A stretch of DNA of 64,000 nucleotides from an uncultured Pelagibacteraceae bacterium (GCA_902563435.1 CACEXE010000005.1:22745-86744), one strand, 5' to 3'; shown: positions 10,407 through 20,590, counted from the first letter of the stretch. Made by a program: numbers and translations. Notes: generated by a model from the sequence alone, not told the origin.

Positions 10407-12953
10407 ATGTTCAACCCACTTAATATATTTTCAAAGCTTATTAAAAGCGGAAATGAAAAGGAACTAGGCCGGATTCAACAAATAGTCAATAAAGTTAATC
10501 TTTTAGAAAAAGATTTAGAAAATTTATCTGACGAAATGTTCCCAAAAAAAACCGATAAACTAATTGAAGAAATTAAAAATGGTAAAAGTTTAAACGAAGT
10601 ATTGCCTGAAGCTTTCTCAATGGTGAGAGAAGCATCTAAGAGAATTAGAAATGAAAGACACTTTGATGTTCAGCTTATTGGTGGTGTTGTAATACATGAG
10701 AATAAAATTGCAGAAATGAAAACTGGAGAAGGTAAAACGTTAACCATAGCTCTTGCAGCTTTCCTTAATGCCCTAGAAAAAAAAGGTGTCCATATAGTAA
10801 CTGTAAATGATTATTTGGCTAAGAGAGATAGCGAGAATATGGGAAAGATTTATGAGTTTTTAGGTTTAACCTGTGGATATATTAATACTGGGCAAGATGA
10901 TTTGGAGAGAAAAGAAAATTATTCAAAAGATATAACTTATTCTACCAATAGTGAATTAGGCTTTGATTATTTAAGAGATAACATGAAATTTTCAAAAGTA
11001 TCCATGGTTCAAAGAGAACATAATTATGCTATTGTTGACGAAATTGATTCCTGTTTAATTGATGAGGCTAGAACACCTCTAATAATTTCAGGAGCAACAG
11101 AAGATAAAACAAATCAATATATAGCCATTGATAAACTTGTGAAAAATTTAAAAGAAGAGGATTTTGAAATAGATGAAAAAGATAGAAATATTTTATTAAC
11201 TAATAAAGGTGTGGATAATGTTGAAAATATATTTTCAAATGCTGGAATACTTAAAAATAAAAATTTTTATGATCCAGAAAACCTACATATTGTTCATTTA
11301 GTTAATCAATCATTACGTGCAATCCATCTTTTTCAGAATGGTAGAGACTACATTGTAAAAGATGGGCAAATAATAATAATTGATGAACAAACAGGTAGAC
11401 AATTACCCGGGAGAAGGTTTGGTGATGGTCTTCATCAAAGTCTAGAGGCAAAAGAAAATTTAACAATTAATGCTGAAAATCAAACTTTAGCATCAATTAC
11501 CTACCAAAATTTCTTCAAGCTTTATAAAAAAATAGCTGGATGTACTGGTACCGCATTAACAGAGTCAGAAGAGTTTTTTGAAATTTATAATCTACCAGTA
11601 GTATCAATCCCTACTAATAAGCAGATGATCAGAAAAGATTCGAACGATCAAATATTTAGGACTAGTAAAGAAAAAGATGAAGCAATAATTAGTAAGATTG
11701 TTGAATGTAACGCAAAAGGACAACCATTATTAGTTTTCACTTCAAGTATAAATAAATCTGAACACTTCTCAAATCTATTGGATAAAAAAAATATAAAACA
11801 TACAGTTTTAAATGCGAAAAATCACCAAAGAGAAGCTGAAATCATTGCAGATGCAGGAAAAAGAAACTCAATAATTATTACGACAAGTATTTCAGGAAGA
11901 GGCGTTGACATCAAATTAGGAGGTCAGGATGAGAGAGATAAAGTTGAAATAAAAAAATTGGGAGGGTTGTTTGTTATTGGCACAGAAAGGATGGAAAGTA
12001 GGAGAGTAGACAATCAAGCTAGAGGAAGATCGGGAAGACAAGGTGACGAAGGTAGCTCTATATTCTACGTGAGCTTAGAAGACGATTTAATGAGAATATT
12101 TGGATCTGAGTCCATGAATAATATACTTGAAAAACTTGGGCTTAAAGATGGAGAAAGTATAGACCATCCATGGATAAATAAAGCGTTAGAAAGAGCACAA
12201 CAAAAAGTTGAAGCAAGAAATTTTGATATTAGAAAAACTCTTTTGAAGTTTGACAATGTTTTAAACGATCAAAGACAAGTGATATTTTCACAAAGAAATG
12301 AAGTAATAGAAAATAAAGATTCTAAGCAATATTCTGAAAATTTTCTAGATGAAATTATTGATGATTTGAAACTTAAGAAAACCAAAAAGTTAGCCAATGC
12401 AGGATCAAATGAGATCAATATGCAATTAAAATCCTTATTTGGAAAATCATTTGAAGAAAGTGAAATTAATGAATTAGTTAATCTTGAAAATAAGGCATTT
12501 GAGGAAAAAATAAAAAATAAATTTAAAAGTTCAAGGGAAGAGAGAATAAAAATGTTAAATGAAGAACAATATAATGAAATAGAAAAAAGAATTTTTTTAC
12601 AACTAATTGATCAAAATTGGAAATTACATATTCAATATTTAGAACAATTAAGACAAGTCATTGGTTTAAGATCTTATGGACAAAGAGATCCTTTGGTAGA
12701 ATATAAGAAAGAGGCGTTTACACTTTTTGAAAATTTATTAAATAAACTGAAGTATGATTTAATTACAATTTTATTTAATTTAAAACTTATAGAGAAAAAT
12801 GATAATCAAAATGACATTCAAAATGAGAATAGTATAAACACAAAAAATAATCCAAAATGCTTACTTGTAAAAAATAGAGAAGTTAAAATTTCTAGAAACG
12901 AAAGATGTGAGGCAACAGGGAAAAAATTCAAACATTGTTGTGGTGCTTTATAA
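10407..12953 (+). CDS. secA: preprotein translocase ATPase SecA
   Basis: Motor of the Sec export pathway. Walker A MKTGEGKT is at about 104-111. The DEAD-type motif is within VDEIDSCLIDEARTPLI. GRGVDIKLGG and ARGRSGRQGDEG mark the second ATPase domain. A helical scaffold/wing region and a C-terminal SEC-C-like tail follow. The tail reads RNERCEATGKKFKHCCG; the usual C-P-C-G-S segment is replaced by C-E-A-T, so one zinc-ligand cysteine is missing. 848 residues is normal. The 3' end overlaps accA by six bases. Confidence 0.97.
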   Translation: MFNPLNIFSKLIKSGNEKELGRIQQIVNKVNLLEKDLENLSDEMFPKKTDKLIEEIKNGKSLNEVLPEAFSMVREASKRIRNERHFDVQLIGGVVIHENKIAEMKTGEGKTLTIALAAFLNALEKKGVHIVTVNDYLAKRDSENMGKIYEFLGLTCGYINTGQDDLERKENYSKDITYSTNSELGFDYLRDNMKFSKVSMVQREHNYAIVDEIDSCLIDEARTPLIISGATEDKTNQYIAIDKLVKNLKEEDFEIDEKDRNILLTNKGVDNVENIFSNAGILKNKNFYDPENLHIVHLVNQSLRAIHLFQNGRDYIVKDGQIIIIDEQTGRQLPGRRFGDGLHQSLEAKENLTINAENQTLASITYQNFFKLYKKIAGCTGTALTESEEFFEIYNLPVVSIPTNKQMIRKDSNDQIFRTSKEKDEAIISKIVECNAKGQPLLVFTSSINKSEHFSNLLDKKNIKHTVLNAKNHQREAEIIADAGKRNSIIITTSISGRGVDIKLGGQDERDKVEIKKLGGLFVIGTERMESRRVDNQARGRSGRQGDEGSSIFYVSLEDDLMRIFGSESMNNILEKLGLKDGESIDHPWINKALERAQQKVEARNFDIRKTLLKFDNVLNDQRQVIFSQRNEVIENKDSKQYSENFLDEIIDDLKLKKTKKLANAGSNEINMQLKSLFGKSFEESEINELVNLENKAFEEKIKNKFKSSREERIKMLNEEQYNEIEKRIFLQLIDQNWKLHIQYLEQLRQVIGLRSYGQRDPLVEYKKEAFTLFENLLNKLKYDLITILFNLKLIEKNDNQNDIQNENSINTKNNPKCLLVKNREVKISRNERCEATGKKFKHCCGAL

Positions 12954-14054
12954 GAGAATGTTTAAAAATAATATTAATAAAACTACAGTAAAGATGCCAT
13001 AATAAATTTTAGAGTACTTTTTGAAGTTTTGATAAATATTTTCTAATACACTTGCCTTCATAGATAAATCATTTCTATCATCCGATTGTGTTGTAAATCC
13101 CTTATTTCTTCCAATTGACAAAAATTTATTTTTTCTATGGGTAAGAATTTCATCTTTATCCATTCTCTGAAAAAAATCTAAATTTTTCTTTAATGAGTCT
13201 CTTACATTATCTAAAATAAGATCTTTGTCTCTATGAGCACCACCAACAGGTTCTGGAATTATTTCATCAATTATATTTAATTTTAAAAGGTCGCTAGATG
13301 ACATTTTCATTGCAGTTGCGGCCTCTAAAGTTTTTTTTGGGTCTCTCCATAAAATAGTGGCGCATCCTTCTGGGGAAATGACTGAGTATATTGCGTTTTG
13401 AAGCATAATCACTTTATTAGATGATGCTAAAGCTATTGCACCACCAGACCCACCTTCACCAATTATAATTGCTATTGTGGGTACCGTTAATTTCATTGAG
13501 CATTCAATAGATTTTGCTATTGCTTCAGCTTGACCTCTTTCCTCTGCGCCAACACCTGGATACGCACCTGGAGTATCTACAATAGAAATAATTGGAATTT
13601 TAAACTTGTTAGCTAACTCCATAAGTCTAATTGTTTTTCTGTAACCCTCTGGTCTCATCATTCCAAAATTATGATCTATTCTTTTATTAAGGTCTGATCC
13701 TTTTTCTTGACCAATGACTAAAACAGATTTACCGTCGAATTTTGCAAAACCAGCAATAACAGCTTTGTCCTCACCATAATATCTATCTCCAGAAAGTTGG
13801 ATAAAATCATCAAAAAGATTTTCAACAAAAAATTTTGCTTTAGGTCTATCTTCATGACGGGCAACTAATGCTGTTTGCCATGGATCTAAGTTAGAATAAA
13901 TTTTCTCTAACTTTTCATTTATTTCTTTTTCAACTTTGCTTATTCTTGAAGTGTCGACTTCAGATAAACCTTCCTGATTATAGGGGTCTTTTAGTTTATC
14001 TAACTCCTCTTCAAGATTTTTTATATCTGTCTCAAAATTTAGGTAATTTTTCAT
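12948..14054 (-). CDS. accA: acetyl-CoA carboxylase carboxyltransferase subunit alpha, with hydrophobic C-terminal tail
   Basis: With AccD, transfers the carboxyl group from carboxybiotin to acetyl-CoA, the first step of fatty acid synthesis. Core motifs: GQEKGSD, VDTPGAYPGVGAEERGQ, GEGGSGGAIAL and SPEGCATILWRD. Typical AccA is about 317-320 residues; this one has 368. The extra 45-50 residues end in YYGIFTVVLLILFLNILL, a plausible single transmembrane helix. Such a tail is unusual and may tether the carboxylase to the membrane. The partner accD lies at 36444-37373. Confidence 0.94.
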   Translation of the reverse strand: MKNYLNFETDIKNLEEELDKLKDPYNQEGLSEVDTSRISKVEKEINEKLEKIYSNLDPWQTALVARHEDRPKAKFFVENLFDDFIQLSGDRYYGEDKAVIAGFAKFDGKSVLVIGQEKGSDLNKRIDHNFGMMRPEGYRKTIRLMELANKFKIPIISIVDTPGAYPGVGAEERGQAEAIAKSIECSMKLTVPTIAIIIGEGGSGGAIALASSNKVIMLQNAIYSVISPEGCATILWRDPKKTLEAATAMKMSSSDLLKLNIIDEIIPEPVGGAHRDKDLILDNVRDSLKKNLDFFQRMDKDEILTHRKNKFLSIGRNKGFTTQSDDRNDLSMKASVLENIYQNFKKYSKIYYGIFTVVLLILFLNILL

Positions 14055-14150
14055 TTAAAATATGTATTATAAACAAAAAAGGCGATAAATTGTTAAAATA
14101 AGTAATTTTGATTGCGCAAAAATGACAATTTATTATAAGATTTTCAATTT

Positions 14151-16301
14151 ATGAGAGAGCAATACATCAAAATTCACAACTTATCGGTAGCAAAAGATCT
14201 AGCTGATTTTGTCAAAAATGAGCTTTTACTGGATACTAATGTTGGTCCTGACGAGTTCTGGAAAGGTTTTGATAAAGTGGTGCATGAATTAGCACCTAAA
14301 AATAAAAAATTACTCGAAATCAGAGAAACATTACAACAAGAAATAGATCTATGGCATAAAAAAAATAGAGACCACGAGATTGACTATAATAAATATAAAA
14401 ATTTTTTGGAAGATATAGGTTATTTAAAAAAAGAAGGTGAAGATTTTAAAATAGCAACTAAAAATTTAGATGAAGAAATATCAAATATAGCAGGACCACA
14501 ATTAGTTGTTCCAATAATGAACTCTAGATATAGCTTGAATGCTGCAAATGCAAGATGGGTAAGCTTATATGACAGTCTTTATGGATCAAATATAATAGAG
14601 TCTGAAGAAAGTGGAAGTGAAAAATATGATCCTTTAAGAGGACAAGAAGTTATTAAGTACACTAGAAACTTTTTGAACAAATATTTTCCAATAAATGACC
14701 TTGACTGGAAAGATATTACTGGTTTAGCAGTAAATAATAAAAAACTTTCAATTTATAAAGAAAATAAAGAATATAATTTATCAGATTTAGAAAAGTTTAT
14801 TGGTCACAGAGGTGATGCAGCCAAACCAAATGCTATTATCTTGAAAAATAATAATCTTCATCTTGAAATAATTATTAATCCGAGAGCATTTAGTGCTGCA
14901 AGAGATGCGGCTGGTATAAGTGATATTATAATTGAGTCTGCTGTTTCAACAATTTGTGATCATGAGGATAGTGTGGCCGCAGTCGATGCTGAGGATAAAG
15001 TAACATGTTACAGAAATTGGTTAGGATTGATGAAAGGAAATTTAAAATCAATATTTGAAAAAAATGGTAAAGAATTAGAGAGAAAACTTAATCCAGATAG
15101 GAGTTACACTTCATTTAATGGTGAAAAGTTGAAACTTCACGGAAGAAGTCTTTTGCTTGTGAGGAACGTTGGACACTTAATGACAAACCCTGCAATCACT
15201 TTAAATGATGGATCAGAAGTTCCTGAGGGAATAATGGATGCTTTCATAACCTCAGCAGCTTGTATTCATGATTTAAAAAGAAAAGGTAATTCGAGAGAAG
15301 GGTCAATTTATATTGTTAAACCAAAAATGCATGGTCCAGAGGAAACAGAATTTACTAATTTAATTTTTACAAAAGTTGAAGAAGTATTAAAATTAGAAAA
15401 AAATACGATTAAGTGTGGAATTATGGACGAAGAAAGAAGAACATCTGCAAATCTTAAAGAATGTATTAGAACACTTAAAGATAGAGTATTTTTTATAAAC
15501 ACTGGATTTTTGGATAGAACTGGTGATGAGATGCATACCTCAATGGAAGCTGGGCCAATGATCAAAAAAGGAGATATGAAAGCGTCTAAATGGATTAAAA
15601 CCTATGAGGATAATAATGTAGATATAGGCTTAAAATGTGGGTTTTCAGGAGTTGCTCAAATAGGTAAAGGAATGTGGGCCATGCCGGACAAAATGAAAGA
15701 AATGATGGAACAAAAAATTGGACATGTCAATGCAGGCGCAAATTGTGCTTGGGTTCCTTCTCCAACTGCCGCTGCATTACATGTTATGCATTACCATGAA
15801 GTGAATGTTTTTGAAAAACAAAAAGCAATATTAAAAAGAGAGCCATCAAAATTATCTGATCTTCTTACTATACCAATAGCAGATCGTCCTAATTGGTCTG
15901 TTGATGAAATTAATACTGAAATTTCAAATTCTGCCCAGACAATTTTGGGTTATGTAGTAAGATGGATTGATCAAGGTATAGGTTGTTCAAAAGTTCCAGA
16001 TATAAACGATATTGGGTTAATGGAGGATAGAGCAACTTTGAGAATTTCATCACAACATATTGCTAATTGGCTTCATCATGGCTTGTGCTCGAATAGACAG
16101 GTTCTTGAAATTTTAAAAAAAATGGCAAAAGTTGTTGATAAACAGAATGAAAACGACTCTAGCTACGAAAGCATGTCACCAGAGTATGATAAATCTATTG
16201 CTTTTAAAGCAGCATGTGAATTAATCTTTCATGGAAAATCGCAGCCTTCTGGCTATACTGAGCCACTATTGCATTTAAACAGATTAATTAAAAAAAGCTA
16301 A
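14151..16301 (+). CDS. glcB: malate synthase G
   Basis: Condenses glyoxylate with acetyl-CoA to malate. Length (716) and motifs fit isoform G: HDCEDS-like [48 protein letters not shown] and the C-terminal catalytic region HIANWLHHG. The 96-base divergent spacer to accA is AT-rich and shows none of the conserved glycine-riboswitch elements reported upstream of this gene in Pelagibacter, so regulation here may differ. Confidence 0.96.
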   Translation: MREQYIKIHNLSVAKDLADFVKNELLLDTNVGPDEFWKGFDKVVHELAPKNKKLLEIRETLQQEIDLWHKKNRDHEIDYNKYKNFLEDIGYLKKEGEDFKIATKNLDEEISNIAGPQLVVPIMNSRYSLNAANARWVSLYDSLYGSNIIESEESGSEKYDPLRGQEVIKYTRNFLNKYFPINDLDWKDITGLAVNNKKLSIYKENKEYNLSDLEKFIGHRGDAAKPNAIILKNNNLHLEIIINPRAFSAARDAAGISDIIIESAVSTICDHEDSVAAVDAEDKVTCYRNWLGLMKGNLKSIFEKNGKELERKLNPDRSYTSFNGEKLKLHGRSLLLVRNVGHLMTNPAITLNDGSEVPEGIMDAFITSAACIHDLKRKGNSREGSIYIVKPKMHGPEETEFTNLIFTKVEEVLKLEKNTIKCGIMDEERRTSANLKECIRTLKDRVFFINTGFLDRTGDEMHTSMEAGPMIKKGDMKASKWIKTYEDNNVDIGLKCGFSGVAQIGKGMWAMPDKMKEMMEQKIGHVNAGANCAWVPSPTAAALHVMHYHEVNVFEKQKAILKREPSKLSDLLTIPIADRPNWSVDEINTEISNSAQTILGYVVRWIDQGIGCSKVPDINDIGLMEDRATLRISSQHIANWLHHGLCSNRQVLEILKKMAKVVDKQNENDSSYESMSPEYDKSIAFKAACELIFHGKSQPSGYTEPLLHLNRLIKKS

Positions 16302-16913
16302 TTAAGCCTCTATCTTTTTTCTATTTTTAAATGCAGATATAAGAGTACCATCATCTAAATTTTCGATTTCTCCACCTACTGGTAAACCTTGGGCTAGTTT
16401 TGAAACTTTGACGTCAGTTTTTTTTAGACTATCTTGAATATAAAATGCAGTAGTTTGACCTTCTACAGTTGCGCTAGTTGCTAAAATTACTTCTTCAATA
16501 TCGTCTTTATTTATTCTTTCTATAAGAGAATTAATAAGCAAGTCCTCTCTATTACTATTATTATTGTTTGAGAGGGTCCCCCCTAAAATATGGAAATAAC
16601 CTTGAAAAATTGAGGAACTTTCTATTGCCCACTGATCTGAAATATTTTCTACAACACAAATTTTATTATATTTTTTTTCTACTATTTCACAATTATTGTA
16701 ACTACACTCAATTGTATTAGGTTTTAATGTTCCACAAATTTTACATCTAACAACATTTTTAAAAACTTCGCTCAAATTTTGAGCCAAAGGCTTAAGTAAT
16801 TCTTGTCGGTTATTAATCAATTTTAAAATTATTCTTTTTGCAGACTTAGGGCCTAACCCCGGTAGCTTTGAAATTAGTTTAATTAAATTATCTATTTCAG
16901 TAATATTTTGCAT
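16302..16913 (-). CDS. recR: recombination mediator RecR
   Basis: Forms the RecFOR/RecOR clamp that loads RecA onto gapped DNA. N-terminal helix-hairpin-helix (LPGLGPKSAKRI). Four-cysteine zinc finger (RCKICGTLKPNTIEC...C; the last ligand lies in NNCEI). Toprim domain with CVVENISDQWAIE and a C-terminal GLPVGGEIENLDDGTL. Length 203 is normal. It is the last gene of the dnaX-ybaB-recR cluster, a classical bacterial order. Confidence 0.95.
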   Translation of the reverse strand: MQNITEIDNLIKLISKLPGLGPKSAKRIILKLINNRQELLKPLAQNLSEVFKNVVRCKICGTLKPNTIECSYNNCEIVEKKYNKICVVENISDQWAIESSSIFQGYFHILGGTLSNNNNSNREDLLINSLIERINKDDIEEVILATSATVEGQTTAFYIQDSLKKTDVKVSKLAQGLPVGGEIENLDDGTLISAFKNRKKIEA

Positions 16914-16918
16914 TCAAA

Positions 16919-17236
16919 TTATAAAGGCCACTTAAATCCAGGTATTCCAAAATTTCCTGAGGCCTTAGAAATTTCCTCTGCTGTTTTTGATTTAAGTTGT
17001 GATTTTGCATTATTATGTGCAGCAGTAATAAGATCTTCTAATATTACTTTTTCTTCTTTTAAAATATTTTCACTAAGTTTAATTGAAATCATAGTGCCCT
17101 CTCCATTTAGAGTAACCTTTACATCATTTGCTCCTGAGACACCTTCAACCTCGATCTTTTTAATGTTTTCCTGGCTTTCTTTCATTTTGCTCTCAATTTC
17201 TTTTGCTTTTTCCATTAATTTTGAAAAATCTGTCAT
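16919..17236 (-). CDS. YbaB/EbfC family nucleoid-associated protein
   Basis: 105 residues. N-terminal helix with KAKEIESKMKESQENIKKIEVEG, followed by VTLNGEGTMISIKLS and the C-terminal helix DLITAAHNNAKSQLK. These match the tweezer-shaped DNA-binding EbfC fold. It lies between dnaX (1-base gap) and recR (5-base gap), the standard location for this gene. Confidence 0.94.
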   Translation of the reverse strand: MTDFSKLMEKAKEIESKMKESQENIKKIEVEGVSGANDVKVTLNGEGTMISIKLSENILKEEKVILEDLITAAHNNAKSQLKSKTAEEISKASGNFGIPGFKWPL

Positions 17237-17237
17237 T

Positions 17238-18869
17238 CTAATCCTCTTTCAATTCAACATTTATTAATTCTGCATCGGGAAATGCTTCGATCACTTTTTT
17301 ATATGTTTCAGACTTTTTAACATCATCAAATATTTTTTTCTTGTCAATTTTATTTTTTTCTTTTTTTGAAATTTGTCCTTGGTTTTTTGATAGAGAGATA
17401 ATCCATCTCTTAGATGTCCATTCGTAGAGTTTGTTAGATAGATTTTTAATAAAGTCTTTGTCTAAGTTTTCATTAAAAGATATTTCTATTAAACCCTCAG
17501 AGAATGAAACTAAATTTATATTAGTTTCAAGCTCATATTTAAGCTTAGCTTCTTTTCTCTCCGTACATAGATTTATCAAACTTTCAAATGAACCTATTTT
17601 AAGTTCATTAATTACTTCATCATTATTTAAATTTGGTTCAATTTTTTCTTGTTGTGAAACATTTTTGATTTGATCTATTGTTTTACTTGTAATTTTTTTT
17701 TCAGGTTCTTTAATTAAATTATCAGGATTTTTTCCAGTAAAGCTTTCCTCAATATCTTTCTCCTTAAAACCTTTTATTCTCATTAATCTGAAAAGAAACA
17801 TTTCAACTGATAAATTTGGATTTGAAACTATGTTAATTTCCTCAATTGTATCAAGTGTAAATTGCCAAAAAAGGATAATTTCCTTTGAATCTAAATTTTC
17901 AGATATTGTGTAAAGATTACTAAAATCTTGATCATTTAAAGAAAAATTATTTCCATCCAATTTTATAAAATTAATATTTTTCAGGTAATATAAAACCTCA
18001 AGAAAATCATTCAAAAAAATTTCGGGATTTACACCAGAATCATAGATTTTTCTATACAACTCAAATACTTTCTTTTCATCACCACTAAACAGATTTTGTA
18101 ATAGTTCTATCAGAGAACTTTTATCAAAATATCCATAAATACTTTGTGCTTTATCTAGATTTAATTCCTCATCATTATGATTGGCCACAAGTCCACGATC
18201 TAACAAAGATAATGCATCTCTAACAGATCCTTCTGAAATTTTAACAATTAATTTTAAAGCTTCATCAGAAATTTTGCCGCCTTCTTTGTCTTTAACCATT
18301 TTTATATAATTAAAAAGCTCTTCAGATTTCACTCTAGAGAGATCAAAACGTTGACACCTCGATATTACTGTTACAGGAATTTTTTTGATTTCGGTTGTTG
18401 CAAAAATAAATTTTAAATATTTTGGTGGTTCCTCTAATGTTTTTAAAAGCGCATTAAATGCTTGTTTACTTAACATATGAACTTCATCAATAATAAATAT
18501 TTTATATTTAGCAGTTGTTGGTCCATATCTTGAGAATTCAATAAGCTCTCTTACGTCGTCAACGCCTGTTTTGCTTGCAGCATCCATTTCCAAAACATCA
18601 ATATGATTTGAATTTGTAATTGCATCACAGTTACTACATTTTTTCTTACACATGTTTTCAATTCCATGCTCACAATTTAATGACTTTGCAACTATTCTTG
18701 CGAAAGTTGTTTTTCCTACTCCCCTTATACCTGTAAACAAGAACGCGTTAGGTGACTTGTCTGAAATTATTGAATTTTTAATTGTTTCAGCAATAATCTC
18801 TTGGCCAATTAAATCCTCAAATACTTGAGGTCTGTATTTTAAAGCTAGTACTTTCGAATTTTCTGTCAT
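17238..18869 (-). CDS. dnaX: DNA polymerase III subunit gamma/tau
   Basis: Clamp-loader ATPase. LALKYRPQVFEDLIGQE at the N-terminus, Walker A GIRGVGKTT, a zinc module (CEHGIENMCKKKCSNC), Walker B IIDEVHMLS and sensor TLEEPP. About 543 residues; the C-terminal third is low-complexity and lysine-rich, with a tau-like end. The start is placed at ATG 18869. A TTG at 18884 would extend the frame by five residues but runs into the SRP RNA, so it is not used. Confidence 0.95.
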   Translation of the reverse strand: MTENSKVLALKYRPQVFEDLIGQEIIAETIKNSIISDKSPNAFLFTGIRGVGKTTFARIVAKSLNCEHGIENMCKKKCSNCDAITNSNHIDVLEMDAASKTGVDDVRELIEFSRYGPTTAKYKIFIIDEVHMLSKQAFNALLKTLEEPPKYLKFIFATTEIKKIPVTVISRCQRFDLSRVKSEELFNYIKMVKDKEGGKISDEALKLIVKISEGSVRDALSLLDRGLVANHNDEELNLDKAQSIYGYFDKSSLIELLQNLFSGDEKKVFELYRKIYDSGVNPEIFLNDFLEVLYYLKNINFIKLDGNNFSLNDQDFSNLYTISENLDSKEIILFWQFTLDTIEEINIVSNPNLSVEMFLFRLMRIKGFKEKDIEESFTGKNPDNLIKEPEKKITSKTIDQIKNVSQQEKIEPNLNNDEVINELKIGSFESLINLCTERKEAKLKYELETNINLVSFSEGLIEISFNENLDKDFIKNLSNKLYEWTSKRWIISLSKNQGQISKKEKNKIDKKKIFDDVKKSETYKKVIEAFPDAELINVELKED

Positions 18870-18875
18870 TTTAAA

Positions 18876-18964
18876 GGAGACCAACCAACCTGGAAAATAC
18901 TCACTACCCTTGCTATCTTTCGATCCTGGGGGATTTGTGGTAACACCACCTGATTGGCCTCCAA
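18876..18964 (-). ncRNA. ffs: signal recognition particle RNA, small bacterial (4.5S) type
   Basis: On the minus strand the apical hairpin reads CCC-CAGG-ATC-GAAA-GAT-AGCA-AGGG. This is the universal helix 8 of SRP RNA: a CAGG/AGCA symmetric internal loop, three closing pairs and a GNRA tetraloop. The ends GGAGGCCAAT and GTTGGTCTCC pair over 10 bp to close the rod. Upstream of dnaX is a usual place for ffs. The 3' end lies six bases before the dnaX ATG, so the two are probably cotranscribed or the RNA is cut from the dnaX leader. Confidence 0.9.
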
Positions 18965-19011
18965 CTTTATTATATCAATAAAAAATTCTATTCTACAAGA
19001 AAGTTATAAAT

Positions 19012-19839
19012 TTATTTTTGTCTAAATTTGTCAGATTTATAAACACCTAGAACGTGCATATCGTGGCAATGCAGACCTAATTCCTCAAGTGAGTTTTTGA
19101 TTTTAGGAGATTCTATATGTCCATCTATATCACATAGAAAAAAATATGAGGAAAATGAGTTCTTTTCAGGAAAACTTTGAAGTTTACTCATATTAACTCC
19201 GTTTATTGCAAATCCTGATAGTGCAGAGTAAAGAGCAGCGGGTTTACTTTTCAACTTAAATAATATTGATGTTATATGATTATCATTTGAAAAATCTGGC
19301 TGAAAAATATCTTTACCAAGTAATAAAAATCTAGTCACGTTATCTTTATCATCTTGGACATTTTCTTGTAGAATTTTAAGACCATATATTTCTGCACTAA
19401 GACTAGAAGCTATAGCAGCTTTAGATTTATCTTTAGTTTCTGAAACAAATTTTGCTGAACCAGCTGTATCTGCTCTTACATTTTCTATGAATTTTTTTTT
19501 CTTAATAAAACTTGAGGATTGGCTTAATGCTTGTGCGTGTGAGTAAACATCTTTTATGTCCTCTATTTTCGAATCTTTTAATCCTAATAGATTATGATTA
19601 ATTGGAAAAAAATGCTCTGCATAAATATTTAGTCTGTATTTAAAGATTAAATACTCGACACCAATATTTCCAGTTGTTTTATTTGACTCTGGAATTAAAG
19701 ATTTTATTGAATTATCTACACTAGACCTTTCAAAGCATTCATCAAATGTTTTGCAGGGTATTGTTTCACTCTCTGGATACATTTTTTTAGCACAACTTTC
19801 GCTGTAACTTCCTGCAACACCTTGATAAGCAATTTTCAT
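19012..19839 (-). CDS. pheA: prephenate dehydratase
   Basis: Converts prephenate to phenylpyruvate in phenylalanine synthesis. The catalytic domain starts AYQGVAGSYSE and ends with the conserved VTRFLLLG motif (Thr-Arg-Phe). A C-terminal ACT domain (about 190-270) contains the Phe-binding region GVNMSKLQSFP. 275 residues is the stand-alone form, without a chorismate mutase domain. Three bases separate it from kdsB. Confidence 0.94.
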   Translation of the reverse strand: MKIAYQGVAGSYSESCAKKMYPESETIPCKTFDECFERSSVDNSIKSLIPESNKTTGNIGVEYLIFKYRLNIYAEHFFPINHNLLGLKDSKIEDIKDVYSHAQALSQSSSFIKKKKFIENVRADTAGSAKFVSETKDKSKAAIASSLSAEIYGLKILQENVQDDKDNVTRFLLLGKDIFQPDFSNDNHITSILFKLKSKPAALYSALSGFAINGVNMSKLQSFPEKNSFSSYFFLCDIDGHIESPKIKNSLEELGLHCHDMHVLGVYKSDKFRQK

Positions 19840-19842
19840 AAT

Positions 19843-20580
19843 TTAATTTTTATATTCCATAATTTTTTTTATTTCTAGATAATCTTCGTCTGTATCTACA
19901 CCGATTGGTTTGGTTTTTGCTAATCCAACGTCTATTTCAATATTGTTATCCATAAGTCTTAATTGTTCTAGTTTTTGTGATTTTTCATTCTGAGTTTGCT
20001 CTAATTGAACAAACTTTTCTAAATATGAAACATTATAAATATAGATTCCAATATGGTGGTAAATATTTTTTTGGGTATTTTTAATTTCTCTGGTGAATGA
20101 TGTTGCTGTTGATAAATTGTTTTGATTAAGTTCCTCTTTTGTGGTTACTTTTACAATATTTTTATTTAAGAAATGTTTTTCGTCTTCAATTTGACAAGCT
20201 AATGTTGAAATTTTAGATTTTTTTTCAATAGTTTTTTTGAGGAGATTTTTAACATCCTCAATATCAAGCATTGGTTCATCTCCTTGAAGATTTATTACAT
20301 ATTCAATATTGTCATCTCTTAACTCTTGATAAGCCTCAAAAATTCTGTCAGTTCCAGTTTTATGATCTTTTTTGGTTAAAATACATTTTCCTCCAAGCTT
20401 AGTGACCTCTTCAAATATTTCTTTATCACTTGTTGCAACATAACTTTCTCCAATAAGAGATGATTTTGCAATTTTGTAAACATGATTGATAATTGAAATA
20501 TTATTGATTTTTAATAAAGGTTTATTTGGTAACCTTGTTGCAGCCAATCTTGAAGGGATTAAAATTACTGTATTGCTCAT
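19843..20580 (-). CDS. kdsB: 3-deoxy-manno-octulosonate cytidylyltransferase
   Basis: Activates Kdo with CTP for lipopolysaccharide core synthesis. N-terminal nucleotide-binding motif IPSRLAATRLPNKPL, then YVATSDKEI, QGDEPMLD and the C-terminal GVDTDEDYLEIKKI. Length 245 is normal. Together with kdsD and the lpt genes it shows that the cell makes a Kdo-containing LPS. Confidence 0.94.
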   Translation of the reverse strand: MSNTVILIPSRLAATRLPNKPLLKINNISIINHVYKIAKSSLIGESYVATSDKEIFEEVTKLGGKCILTKKDHKTGTDRIFEAYQELRDDNIEYVINLQGDEPMLDIEDVKNLLKKTIEKKSKISTLACQIEDEKHFLNKNIVKVTTKEELNQNNLSTATSFTREIKNTQKNIYHHIGIYIYNVSYLEKFVQLEQTQNEKSQKLEQLRLMDNNIEIDVGLAKTKPIGVDTDEDYLEIKKIMEYKN

Positions 20581-20590
20581 AAACTAAGTA

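Noticed and set aside
14055-14150. Glycine riboswitch upstream of glcB
   Set aside because: No aptamer-like conserved segments in this short AT-rich spacer.
16560-16590. C-run in recR resembling the trxA palindromes
   Set aside because: It encodes the expected Gly-Gly-Thr segment of the Toprim domain, and no matching G-run or stem is present.
18870-18884. Longer dnaX start at TTG 18884
   Set aside because: It overlaps the SRP RNA 3' stem; ATG at 18869 gives the family N-terminus.
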